This document shows positions 13,701 to 25,259 of a DNA stretch of 64,000 nucleotides, piece after piece. How positions within the stretch are numbered: the first letter of the stretch is position 1; every line of letters starts with the position of its first letter. Where the stretch lies: the NCBI GenBank assembly GCA_900239685.1, contig OENT01000366.1:62001-126000 (forward strand), written 5' to 3'. The stretch comes from Rotaria macrura (Eukaryota; Rotifera; Eurotatoria; Philodinida; Philodinidae). The notes beneath the pieces were generated by a model. That model was not told where the DNA came from, searched no databases, and saw only the letters and a program-made list of their open reading frames with translations. The position numbers were made by a program, and so were the translations under genes.

Positions 13701-16439
13701 ATATTCAACAATATCATGACAAAAGTTCACAAGATCATCTTTTGAAGTTCTCATAACGCAATGTCAATTTTAGATAAGATTATGTGTTGGAAATACCGAC
13801 GTTTTGTAATTATTGTTGTTTTTTGAACGAACACTATATGAGGTTCAATATTTCATCGATAGAAGTGTAATCAACGTCAGTGTATATGCTATCATTAACT
13901 TTGAAGTTGCTTACATTTCAAATTAGAACTTGTCACAAAAATACATTTATTTCAAAACTAACTATTCATCACTTTTTTCAATGATCTTGAAAAGAATGGA
14001 ATTAATAGATTTTTCAACTCAAGAAACTTGCCAAAAATATATCTATCTTCAAATAGTTTGTATGGTAGGAAAATAGTTTGATACTATATGGTACCATTTG
14101 GTAAAGTAACAGTTAAATCGTTTGAAATGTATACGAGATATTTCCGTAAAGCGATCTACGTAGTCTGAACCTTGAAGTTTATTGTTACGAATTTTCCGTC
14201 TGACAATTTGAAATTAAGTTTCTCTTTGAAATAAACCTACATAGAATGTCTATCGACAGTATTTTGACGGAAATACACACACATTTCAAATGTCATTTTT
14301 GATTAGGAATTGAATATCTAATTATCTTCAAAAGTCTTCAATAAGTGAATACTAATTCAACTAAACAATCTTTATACTTTCCTCTTTTATCATTAGTCTT
14401 TTTATTAGGAATAGCTCACTTTTTAAAAAGTTTTCTTTATTTTACAATAGAATGTATAATTATTTTATATTTTTGAAGAAACCTTGTGTTTCACTATGTA
14501 CTTACCAATAGTTTATAAATCTAACCATTGAATATAAAAATAGAAGAAATTTTTAGACTTTACCAAATTCAAGTATGTTTCGAAAAGACTTGTATTAAAT
14601 GTGTATGAATACTTTCATCATACTCACATTGAATGAAATATCAGTTGAATATCGTTTCAGACATTGTTCAACATTCAATTATCTGATCCTATATTTTTCA
14701 AGTGTACATTATTCAACAACTGAATATCAACGATGAATTAATCATATGTGTTCGATGAGCGTAGTTGAAAATATGGAGTGAAAAAATTACAAACATATGT
14801 ATTACACGCTCAACATGTCTTCTCATCATCGAAGCATTGCCAGAGTAAAAGGAAGAGAATTACTTTGAATGATGTTATATTATGTACTATTAATAAGACT
14901 TACGTACTATTAACAACCATTAGGTAATATTTCTAACTAGAAAATAGAACTCAAAGTTCAAATTTGATAATACGTATTGTTATTGTTAATTGTAACTATA
15001 ATGTTGCACTTTTAAAACTATCACTACTCGTTCAACATTAGATTATACTCAAGGGTAACGACAAAAGATTTATCTCCAGGAGAAAGAAAATCTTCTATAA
15101 AATTAGATATACTTTTGTAAAAATTAACATGTTATTAGTGGTATAAGATTAAACATTTTTTTTCAACACTCTTCATTTTAATTGAAAGTCATTTAAAAAA
15201 ATTCGCGTATGTGGTATTTTGTTGTTATAAAAAGTTTTGAAATTAAAATCATAGTTCGATTGAATGTAAACAGGTCTTCATATAAATGCATGGATTTGTT
15301 CTGTACTATGTTATGATTAATTCTATCCATGATCGATCAATTCATGTAAACCATAACTGACACACTAATGACATTTATTTTTGAATACTGTTAGTTGTAC
15401 TTCCCTAGTAATCATATACTAGATCACTATTATTACTAGTGATACTTGTTTTTTTATTATTTGATGTAAGTTTCATTGTAATTCAATCTCGTCGAATATT
15501 GAGAAACTGTAGACAATCTACTAGTTTGATATTGCCATATATAGAAACATGAGGAACATATATTGTTCTATATATGGTTATTAATGAAATGAAATTTCTT
15601 AGCGAGATTTATCCTTAATCTCTTCCAACAAACACTTCACATTTTGATATTTCCACATTTTGATGACAAATGCAGCCATCTTAAGATTGTTGCATTAGAT
15701 TTATTTATTCCTTTCTTTACCAATACACATCAATGAAGGGCTAGAAATATGAGGAAATTAAATGTAGTATAGTCCGTACATAATTGATCATTATGTATTT
15801 CTATACTCAGTCTTTGACACAAAACGAAAAGTTATGTGAAACAATTTTCTTTCTTTCATACGTGACGGAAATTATCTCTATGATGGTTGTTGTATAATAA
15901 GCGTTTAGTTTTCACTGAAAAACAATACATTTATGGTTGGAGTACTAGATATCATGAAATGGTTTGAAATTCAATTTAGTCTGATAAAATACTAGAAGAT
16001 ATCTATTCGTATAGGCCTATATGACTATGTTGTAAAGCTTTGTAAAATAACATGTTTTTTTAGAGGCATGTGTACTCGACGAAGCTTTATAGGTTCTCGG
16101 CAGAGAACACTGCGCATCATGTTCACGATAGAAACTGAAGTTTCTTTTTACAATGATGACATCTATTGATAATAAACTATACTAAAATTCTTTCATAATT
16201 TACTCATCCTATTCAAATGAAAGCGAACAACTCTGAGATTTCGTTGAAGAAAGTTTTCTCAACAACATATACTCTTACTCGATGGGTCTCAACATACCTA
16301 TTTTGACATGTACTAGTTGACTTTTTCTGATATCTTTTATAGGAAAAATAGCATTTCAAACTATTACACCACATTTGGTATTACAACGATGAATTCAATG
16401 TTTTTCAACAAAAACCCATAATCGATTATATCAAAACCA
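10794..16439. other. Gene-poor stretch
   Basis: No gene, RNA gene or clear repeat family seen. The open frames are short and random. A (TA)n microsatellite lies near 10948-10966, and a small imperfect hairpin (CCATATATAGAA ... TTCTATATATGG) lies near 15535-15578. Confidence 0.5.
10948..10966. repeat. (TA)n microsatellite
   Basis: Uninterrupted alternating TA, about nine units. Comparable short (TA)n runs occur near 18335, 25110 and 51410. Confidence 0.85.
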
Positions 16440-17332
16440 TGACGGAGTGTCCTTGCTTTATAATGTCCCTTGCAAAAATGTCCCCGGAAGAAATGTCCCT
16501 CGAAAAAATGACCTTTGTTTTCCAGATTTTTTTTCTAAAATAGGGTTGACAGTTAACAATAGAATTAAGTACAGGAAATTATCCTTCAAAAAACAAATGA
16601 AAGGAATAAAATTCCAAATTGTTTTGCACGTGAAACAAACAAAGAAAGTTTAGCACAACACAATGGAGAAATTGCAAGTTTGAAACCCCCAGCATCACAG
16701 CATCATATCAGCACCTTTTTGGCATCTTCAATTTTTCTTAACAACTTAGTGTAGAATTTAGTCAGTACGTGCTGATATTGCCTTGGCAATACATCAGCAT
16801 CGAATTCTACCATAAATTGCTGAGAAAAAACCGAAGATACCAAAAAGGTGCTGATATGATGCTGTGATGCTCATAGTGAAAGACGATAAAGATGCTGAAA
16901 TGTTTCCGAAGATGCTGAGATTATGCCATGATGCTGAAATGATGCTGTGATGCTGGGGGGGTTTCAAACCTACACTTTCCACCTTGGCACAACAACTGTT
17001 AGTTTTGTGAAATGTTCTATCGTTCCTATTGCATACTTTATAGACTAGTCCAATCCTCTGCAACACATCACGAATTTATGCATCGATATATTTCTTTTCT
17101 TAATGCGTCATCTGTTTCAATAACATTCAATTGAACAATAAAAGATTAATAATCAATGAAAACATTACATCAAGGGACGTTTTTCCGTAGAACATTTTTG
17201 CCGGGAACATTTTTACTGGGGACATTTTTACAGAGAACATTGTTGTGAGGGACAACAGTTGAGGGACATTCTTTCATGGGGACGGAAAATTGAGGCTATT
17301 TTTCAAAGGACATTTTTTCAGGGACATTTTTG
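16440..17332. mobile_element. Inverted-repeat element with 15-bp subrepeats (AAAAATGTCCC family), copy 1
   Basis: The left arm (about 16445-16520) is an array of units of about 15 bp containing AATGTCCC. The right arm (about 17172-17332) is the same array inverted (GGGACATTTTT units). The period is close to 15 bp in both arms, with GGGACATTTTT as the conserved core and four variable bases. No transposase is present between the arms. It appears to be a non-autonomous element with tandemly repeated terminal inverted repeats. A second copy of the family lies at 52771-53365. Another inverted-repeat element (about 16655-16990) is inserted in its middle. Confidence 0.75.
16655..16990. mobile_element. 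MITE nested inside the 15-bp-repeat element
   Basis: The termini are inverted: GTTTGAAACCCCCAGCATCA at 16678 is matched in reverse complement by TGATGCTGGGGGGGTTTCAAAC ending at 16969. Weaker matching extends outward to about 16655 and 16990. A second inner inverted block (CATCACAGCATCATATCAGCACCTTTTTGG-like on the left, and its complement near 16845-16870) makes the structure a double hairpin. The right half is full of GATGCTG units. It has no coding capacity. The open frame on the minus strand here is a by-product. Confidence 0.7.
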
Positions 17333-18502
17333 ACTATTACCGATACATCTAATAGTAGAGGTATCGATAATTCTTAGCCGCACGAGTAAACTACCATGTC
17401 AAATAAACTATTCAACTTTTCTGAAGATTGGTATAGTGGATCATTTCGCTGGATTCCTATACATGCAGTTCATGATTTCCATCCAATGTGATGGCAACAT
17501 CATCCTCGACAATGAAGATTCGATGGTAAAGAAAAAGTAATATATCTTTTGAGATCAGTCGACTTCTTATTCTATTTCGAACCGTCTGAGAAAATATTCC
17601 ATGAATGAAAGGAATATATGTGTGGCAGTAGTCCGATTGATATGAATAGTTCATTTTCAACACTTAATTAGTTATTATCTGTCTAAGATTAAGAAAACCA
17701 TCAATTAATAATTTAATAATTACCTTTCATCAATAATCTGTGAAACGAGAAAAAGAAGAATCGAGAAAATTAGTTTGAATATGTCTTGATTTATAAAAGA
17801 AAAGTTAATGAACGTTTTTTAAATAACATAGGACTTTACAAATATACCAAAGATAATTATTGATAAATGCCAATAAGAAGTTCAAATAGTGATTTCATAG
17901 GTAATTATGTAAATCCTCGCCAGAGATGACCAGACAATGCTGAAGTTAGAAATTTCCATTGCTACTTGTTATGTTGAATCTTTGAATATTTTTCTAGTAT
18001 TGTAAGAATGCTATTCTTCCATTGCTTTTCAAGTCGTAGTCAGTTGACAGAAAAATTCTACCAATCAAATGAATGAAGCTGATGACATGTTTTACGCTGT
18101 ACTAACTTATAGAAACGAATACAATTAACATTTTACCAACATAAACATCTATATACTTGTTCATAATGATATTCTATATTAAAAATATGAATAAATAACA
18201 ATAGTTTACAACAATGTGTACATATATATTAATATTTCTTCTTTCATATCCTCTTCAATACACATAGTGTATACGCTTATAAAAAAAAAGCCAACTTAAC
18301 CAAACTACTCATAGATACATACACACTTTAATATGTATATATATATATACAAATAAATTCCACAAGGAAAAAATATAGAAGTCTCTCTATTTCACATACA
18401 ATAATAGATAGATAGATAGATCTAATAAATGTACAAGAGTTAAATTTCAACTGAAACAGAAAAAAAAACAAAAAAAAATAGAAACAAAATCACACACACA
18501 GT
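17333..18502. other. Spacer downstream of the Otu-like gene
   Basis: AT-rich sequence without a recognisable gene; it probably includes the 3' UTR of the Otu-like gene. It contains a short (TA)n tract near 18335 and a GATA microsatellite at 18404-18421. Confidence 0.5.
18404..18421. repeat. (GATA)n microsatellite
   Basis: About four perfect GATA units, downstream of the Otu-like gene and probably in or near its 3' UTR. Confidence 0.85.
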
Positions 18503-21500
18503 TCAAATTAACTGTTGAAAAGGAAAATGTTGTGCTGTTTGATGATTTGACAACATGAAGTAAGTTGGCGGTGGTGGTGGCTGTAGTTGTGTCGGTACCG
18601 TGGGAATCCATTGAGTGAACGGTGCTGGTGGTGAGGATGAATAAAAAATAGGAAGTTTCGGTGATGGTTGTTGTTGAGTAGACATTAAATTTGGTCCGGG
18701 AGGATAATAAATACTAGTACCATTTGTTGAACAATTCATGCTATCCATACAAACACGTGGCATCATCGATATTGGATGAAATCCTAAGAAAGAAATCATT
18801 TATGTGAAAACAAGATATAAAAGAACAAGTTAGGTTACCTGCAACAGGTGGATGTGGTGGTGCTGAACCAATCAATGAATGGGTTGGTGACTGATTTGAC
18901 AACAAGCAAACAACTATATATTTTATTAAAAGTTAAACGAAACTTACCATAATAACAAATGGAGTTTGACCAGTGAAAAGTCTAGATTAGAACAAAAAAA
19001 TAATAATAATATACGACCTTAGAATTTTATTTAATTGATTATTTCTCAAAAAAACATACTTATTTGATGGAGCCTCATTCATGTTTTGTTCATGAATCAA
19101 TCTTGGCGAAATTTGTTGCGGAAGAAAAACAGTTGGTTGAATAAATTGTTGTTCATTGGATGTTTGTTGTGGGTATTGATTAAAATAAACTGTTGGCATA
19201 GGTGCTAATATTGGATAAGATGAACTATCATTTGTACTTGTATTACTACTTAAACTTCCATTTAATGACATTGTATCGAGATTCGATGAATTCGTTGCTA
19301 TTGAATATGCACCAGGAAAATAGCTCGATGGATTTGTTGTCCATTCATAATGATCCGTAACATTGACACTTAGACGATGATGCAATTGCATTTGATCAGC
19401 GTTGCTTATTGGTATTGTTTGATGAGAAGAAGATGGTGGTAGCGGTGTTGGCGGAGGAATCCAACTTGAACTGGGTGAATAATTTTCAAGAGGTGGTGAA
19501 TATAGAACGGTCGGATTTATTGGTGACATTAATGGTGGATATGGACGGAAACTAAATTAGAAATCATGTTTGATTAAGAAAAGATCGATTTGAATGAAGT
19601 AGTCCATTGATATTAGAGTGGTCATCATGAATGTATTGTAGGTGTTTGCTTTTATATTATATTCAAGTCTAATATCATTCGTGCACGTGAATGATTGTCT
19701 AATCAAGATCTTAAACATTGATCAAATACGTTTACAACAAGAGTGGTATGGGTACACAAACAAAACTGTAAAAATGTTTGCCTCTTCAATCAAACTATGT
19801 CTGTTTGATCGCATATTTGACTCAAGTTTATATATTCATTGAACTATCAAATAGAATTTATGCATGAAACATTGCGTATAAATAGATCATATGGCATGTA
19901 GAATATCTTAATATTTATAAATAAACAGTATGCTTTCGTCAGTGAGATGTTAAACTTTGATATTCACAGATTGAAGAGATAAACACAAGAAAACATGACA
20001 TAAGTATTCCGTGAAAATCATAATACAATTAATGATTCATAGAGTCTATTCACGACTTCATAAAGTCTGAGAACTCTAACTTTGAACTTTTTACTGTAGG
20101 CTATCGTATTCAGAAAACTTGTATTTTCGTTCTAGGTGGAGCTTGAAATTTTCGTTTAATTCACAAAGAATTCTATTGAGAAATTTAGTTTAGTACAACT
20201 AAGGACAAAAGCAATATTCTACTCTGATAATCACTGTTGGACACGACTCCTGACATTCGTCACATGAACTAAAAAACTTAATGTATTCTTACTATTGAAC
20301 GGGTTGATTATTTCCATAATCTACAACTTGTTGTCGTTGTCGTCGTGATGAGCGTTCTTCGAAAAATTTTAAACTTGCATCCACTGGATAATAAAAGAAA
20401 AACAGATGTAGGAATTTTTCTATTGAGAAACAATTGCATAACCTACAGCATGGCTTTAATTTTTGATACATATTTGTGTGACGTTTTAATTGTGCAAATG
20501 TTACTGGACGACGACCAAGCGAAGCCGGAAAATCCAACATTTTCTCACCGGTTGTTTTAGTCCTAGGACACATAAAACCATGGAAATGACTTTCAATCAA
20601 GTAAAAACAAAGAATAGAAGTCTTACATTGAACCGAACTTAACCAAATATACATTGTGCATATTTGTATCGATATCTTCACCGACATAATAAGCAAATAA
20701 TTCATCTGAATTTGATAATGTAACAATGACACGTCGGCAATCTGTTGGATTTATATACGAAACAGGCAAATGCATTTTAACGCCTAGAAAAATTCATATG
20801 AACTATGTTGATGTCGTCTACGAAGATTTTTCTTTTACCAAATCGTTCAATTAATCGATTATGTGTCATAAATGGAATATGTTGGTGTTGTTTAAGTAGG
20901 TTTCTATCAAAATATTTTTTAAAATGATCATTCATATAAACATCATATGCAACATTTCGATAAATGGCTGGTTCAAATGCTTTAGCTGTTCGATATGGTA
21001 CAGGTATTAATTCGTGGTTTGGTTTCTTTTCAGTTCGATCTGAATGTCTGGAGCAAAACAAAAAGAGAAATTTATTGATGTAATTAATTTCAATATAGAA
21101 AATAGGTATCAAAAAAATTAAAACTTCGCATTTTATGTTGATTTACTTTAGCATGCTAGCTCCTTTGACACCATAATAGAGTGTATCAGATTTTCGTAAC
21201 ATTGCTTTCGCTTGCTCGACTACTTTTGGTTGATTAAATACTTCACTGTAGAGAAATTTATAAACATATGCTAAAAAGAAGAAGAATAAAAAACAAGTTA
21301 ATTTCCGAACAAATCATTTGAAAGAATTTTCATACTTACTAGTGGTGGACCTCTATACTAAAGTTTCTCAAAAAATATTTGGTTACTAACGAACTGATAA
21401 AGGGTAAGTGACAAGTATTAGAACCACGGAATCAACTTCGACTCGAAAGAGTTCTAACTACATGAGATATGTCTAGTTTGAGTGTAGGTATCAAGTCTAC

Positions 21501-23298
21501 GGAAAAATATATTTTGGATCTTTCAGACTGGTATATTGAATTCGAACGATAGTTTTCTCAATACATAGAAAATTGTCTTGAAGGAGAAAAAAACAGAACA
21601 CAGAAGTAGACTTCCTGGATTCATGCATTTTGAGAGGCGCTTGAAGACTGAAGAAGTGTTTGACACTATTAGATATTAGTCAGATTCTTGGCATGTCAAT
21701 AATGAGCTAATTGTTTTTTTTTCCGGTGTGTAGCAGCATAGCACATTTCAGAATTATTGAGTTTATTATTATTTTTCTTCGATTCTACAAGATGAATATA
21801 TAATGCCAAAACTAAATGTCCTCATGAAAAGATTTAGTAGTTATCTAAAAAGCTGATGAACAATGTTACAGTTCTGGTTCGGTTAATTACTTGTAATTTC
21901 CGTCACACCGTCGTTTTATCTTCAAATTACATGTATCGGTAACTAAATCAAGCAATATCATTCACTATTACTATTGATATTAATGAAATTTTTCATTCCC
22001 ATGACATAGATTGAAAATGGTAGACTTCGAGTAATTTCTCGGTTGTGATTTTATGAAGGGACTTAACATAGATCGATCGAAATGACTTTTTTGCAGCGTA
22101 TGAAAATTTTCTTTTAAATGATTAGGCGACAGTAATATTACGTTAAAGATGAAGATCATACACTAATTTTAACAGATCATCAGATAATAGATAACATGGA
22201 TTTTGTGAATTTCAACGAATTCAGATCCATGAATCCTTGGAATAGCACCACATGTGAAATCTGTGTCGGGTTTTCAGGGAATGATAGAATCATTCATATA
22301 TTCATTCGTCGGTAAAACTCGCCCAGTAGCATTGAATTCTCAATCTCTCTTCTGACAATATAACATCAGTTTTATTTTCTAGCATACTCCCATTTGTTAA
22401 CAAACACGAGCTCTACTAACAAGATTTTCTTCAATACTATAGTTAAAAAACACAACGACTGCCAGAAAATCAGAGAACAATACTAACCTTGTACAACTCC
22501 TAAAAGTCGACGGCGTTCTTCTGTAATAACTCGATCAAATTGATAACCAATTAAAGAAAGCATAATTGTTTTTGAACCATAATGACATTCAACAGGATCA
22601 TGATTTTTCCCAGAATAAACAATAATTCGGACACTATTATAAAAATAATGTTAGATTTTTCTAGAAAAACGAAAAACAAGAACTTTTTCTTTTCATTCAA
22701 TCATACCGATAACATTGTGCAAGTGCTTCTACTTCAATTAAACCACCTGGTGTCTAAAAAGCAAAAATAATATTGAAAACATCTTTCTCTATTCGGATTT
22801 ATTTAATCTACATACAGTTGGATCTTTTAAATGAGTTAAATATTTCGAAAAGGACATGGTTATTAACTAGAAACACAAAAACTCGTTCGTATAGATGAAC
22901 TATGTAAAAGAACGAATTTCCCTACTGGACTAAATTCATTAGCATTCAATTCCATATATTCAATACATTTTAATCGAACATCATAGTGATGAACTTGAGT
23001 CGAGAATAACTATGACGAAAAAGAAAACATAAGTGTAACAATTTTACATTATTCTGTTATTATTGTTTTTTCAAATTTACTCACATCTTCTGATACAGCA
23101 CGAAATAAACTTGATCCATCTAAATAGAAAACGTAAGTAGGAAACAAGTTTTCTTTGTTTTTTGTTTGTCAAACCTTGTGGAATTCGTTTTCTCCAAAGG
23201 CCATGATGTTCAAGATATCTATCCATAGATGTATCAAGACTACCAATTGTATGTTCTTCTTGTTCATCGTCCATATCATGATGTTCTTGTCGTTCCAT
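18503..23298 (-). CDS. Otu/ALG13-like OTU-domain protein, catalytic residues replaced (15 exons, 680 aa)
   Basis: Exons (5'-3'): 23298-23175, 23119-23085, 23009-22926, 22866-22816, 22753-22707, 22633-22488, 21270-21147, 21047-20839, 20783-20627, 20562-20447, 20383-20293, 19551-19060, 18981-18948, 18890-18839, 18783-18503. All junctions are GT-AG and the frame closes exactly on 680 codons plus stop. Residues about 25-155 match the OTU fold of the ALG13/OTUD4/Drosophila Otu family: MDRYLEHHGLWRK, then DGSSLFRAVSED, QVHHYDVRLKCIEYM, FSKYLTHLKDPTTPGG and EVEALAQCYR. In active members the motif reads DGxCLFR and ends NHYDxVY. Here the Cys position is Ser45 and the His position is Gln145, so peptidase activity is doubtful. 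Residues 160-210 match the helical segment that follows the OTU domain in ALG13/Otu; residues about 280-360 may be a weak Tudor-like region. Residues 395-680 are Pro/Ser/Gln-rich and disordered. The ALG13 glycosyltransferase domain is absent. Intron 6 (about 1.2 kb) is unusually long. The family call is firm; the function is inferred. Confidence 0.85.
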
Positions 23299-25259
23299 TA
23301 TGAAATTATTGTATTACTTCTCGATAAAATTTATTTTTTGCGAAGAGCAATTACCGCCAATACTACATCAACAACGAACAAACGATAGATAGAAAAGAAA
23401 TAAATCAAGATTTCTTTTCGTCCGAATAGCACATACGCACACTATTTATATCGATGTTTTTCTTTTCCATTTTCTACTTCGATTTATATAGTTAGATATC
23501 CCTCGATATCGATATATACATATACGCCATGTGATCGTACTATTTTAATTTAGAAAAATGATGTAATCAAGTTCTTTGTTTTTCTTTTCTGTCGCTCATT
23601 CCTTATGTTAAAAGTTGACTAGCGTATAATCATTGAATAAAACGACGTACGAAAGGTTAAACAAGTTCGAATACAAACAATCATATGCCGATTGAAAGTG
23701 AAAATAATCAATATGTTCTTTTGAAGATAGCTTCGAATCTAATAGATGCATTTCAAATGCAGACGTACAAAATGAAAAGAAAAATGTGTCGAATTCATTA
23801 GATGTACAAAACCACCTAAAATTTCAATAGAAAATAAAATTCGTGTATTAAATTATGATAATTGTCTGAAGTATTTTCATAGAAATCTTCCGATACTATG
23901 CATTGACAATCGCTATATGACATCATTAACTTGTTCATTGTCGTCACTCGAATTTTGTAGCGTTCGAATAGTTTAAATTAGTGTATATACTTTTGTCAGT
24001 ACAATCAATTAAGAAAAAATATGTATAGTAACAAGAATAAAGAACAATATTTTTATTTGCATTTTACCCACGTATTAACTTTTGAATGGAACACTATGTC
24101 TACACTTGTCGTGTTCGACAAATCTAGATGTTCTTTTTTCAATAAAAATACGAATTATATTATTCAAAAATATGCTGGTTCCCTGTTTCGACAGTTATTC
24201 ATAAATTCTTACTAATGAAGAAGAAAGAAAATCTAGACATGCATAGCCGCACACGATTCTAGTCACCAGAAAAAAATAACATACACTACAGAGATTTCAG
24301 AGCAAAGCCTAAAAATTGTAAGTCCTAACTGACATTTATGGATCTCGGAGGTATTGTTTATCTCAGAAAAACATGCAAATATCATTGCCAGCATCATAGA
24401 GACTATGAAGATCTTGTTCTGGTTTCATCTCTATCGTAGTAGAAATGATCAGGTTTAAATCTGTGATTTCTTATGCTAGAATTAGTTTTCTACGAGATAA
24501 CTCTTGCATTGCTGGATTTTTGATTTAATTATAGAGCCATAGATATTTGAGGATGATTCTAGTAAGTTACATAATAATTTCTTTTATATGAAATAAAAGA
24601 TGAATAATTATGAGTTAAAATTTATTTTCTAAAATTCACTGAACAATTTCCGTGAAAGATTCTACGATATCCTGAAGCATTTATCGACGCAGTAGACAAT
24701 ACCAAAGTTGATAAAATAGATTTATCAAAAGTAAAAGCTCAACTATCAAATCGAATCACAATGAAATCGAATATCTACTATGTGAAAGACAATATTTTTG
24801 ATAATGAAACTGACTACAATCAGTGCTAGAGAAATCCGTAAACGAGATCAGCCATTGTGAACTGTTTCAGTTGGCTGAAACAATTCCTATGATCTCAGAG
24901 ACGATTTGAGAAATGATTGGTTCTACTCTTGAACAACAGCAAACTTGTATAAAATTAGGTAGACGTACATAGTTTGTTTTTCACAGTCCATTAAATAGAT
25001 GACATGAGGTGCTATCAAGTAAAACTCACTATTCTCTCATGAACCGTTTTCTCTCGTTTATTTATTTTTCAAACATAAAAGTAAATCATTTTCCAATAAG
25101 ATAAACACGTATATATATATATAATTTGAGTAAATGTTAACAATAAAAATGTCTTCTTTTTCCAATATTGAAATGATTGATTGGAATGTACATGTCATTG
25201 GCATTGATTAATTACTAAATTAAAGAAAAACAAAAGGAAAACACTGTAAGAAGAAATTT
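23299..25259. other. Spacer between the Otu-like and cadherin genes
   Basis: About 2 kb between two minus-strand genes. It should hold the promoter of the Otu-like gene (upstream of 23298) and the 3' UTR of the cadherin gene (below 25260). I see no clear TATA box or polyadenylation signal. A possible coding relic lies at 24656-24908, and a (TA)n tract near 25110. Confidence 0.5.
24656..24908 (+). pseudogene. Possible decayed coding relic
   Basis: From 24656 to 24829 a frame of 57 codons without an ATG at its start reads as ordinary protein (YPEAFIDAV, KVDKIDLSKVKAQLSNRI). It stops at TAG. A frame shifted by one base then continues in protein-like sequence to a TGA at 24906-24908. This looks like a frameshifted gene fragment. 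I do not recognise the family, and chance cannot be excluded. Confidence 0.25.

Noticed and set aside
16794-17066. 90-aa minus-strand open frame
   Set aside because: It lies mostly inside the nested GATGCTG MITE.
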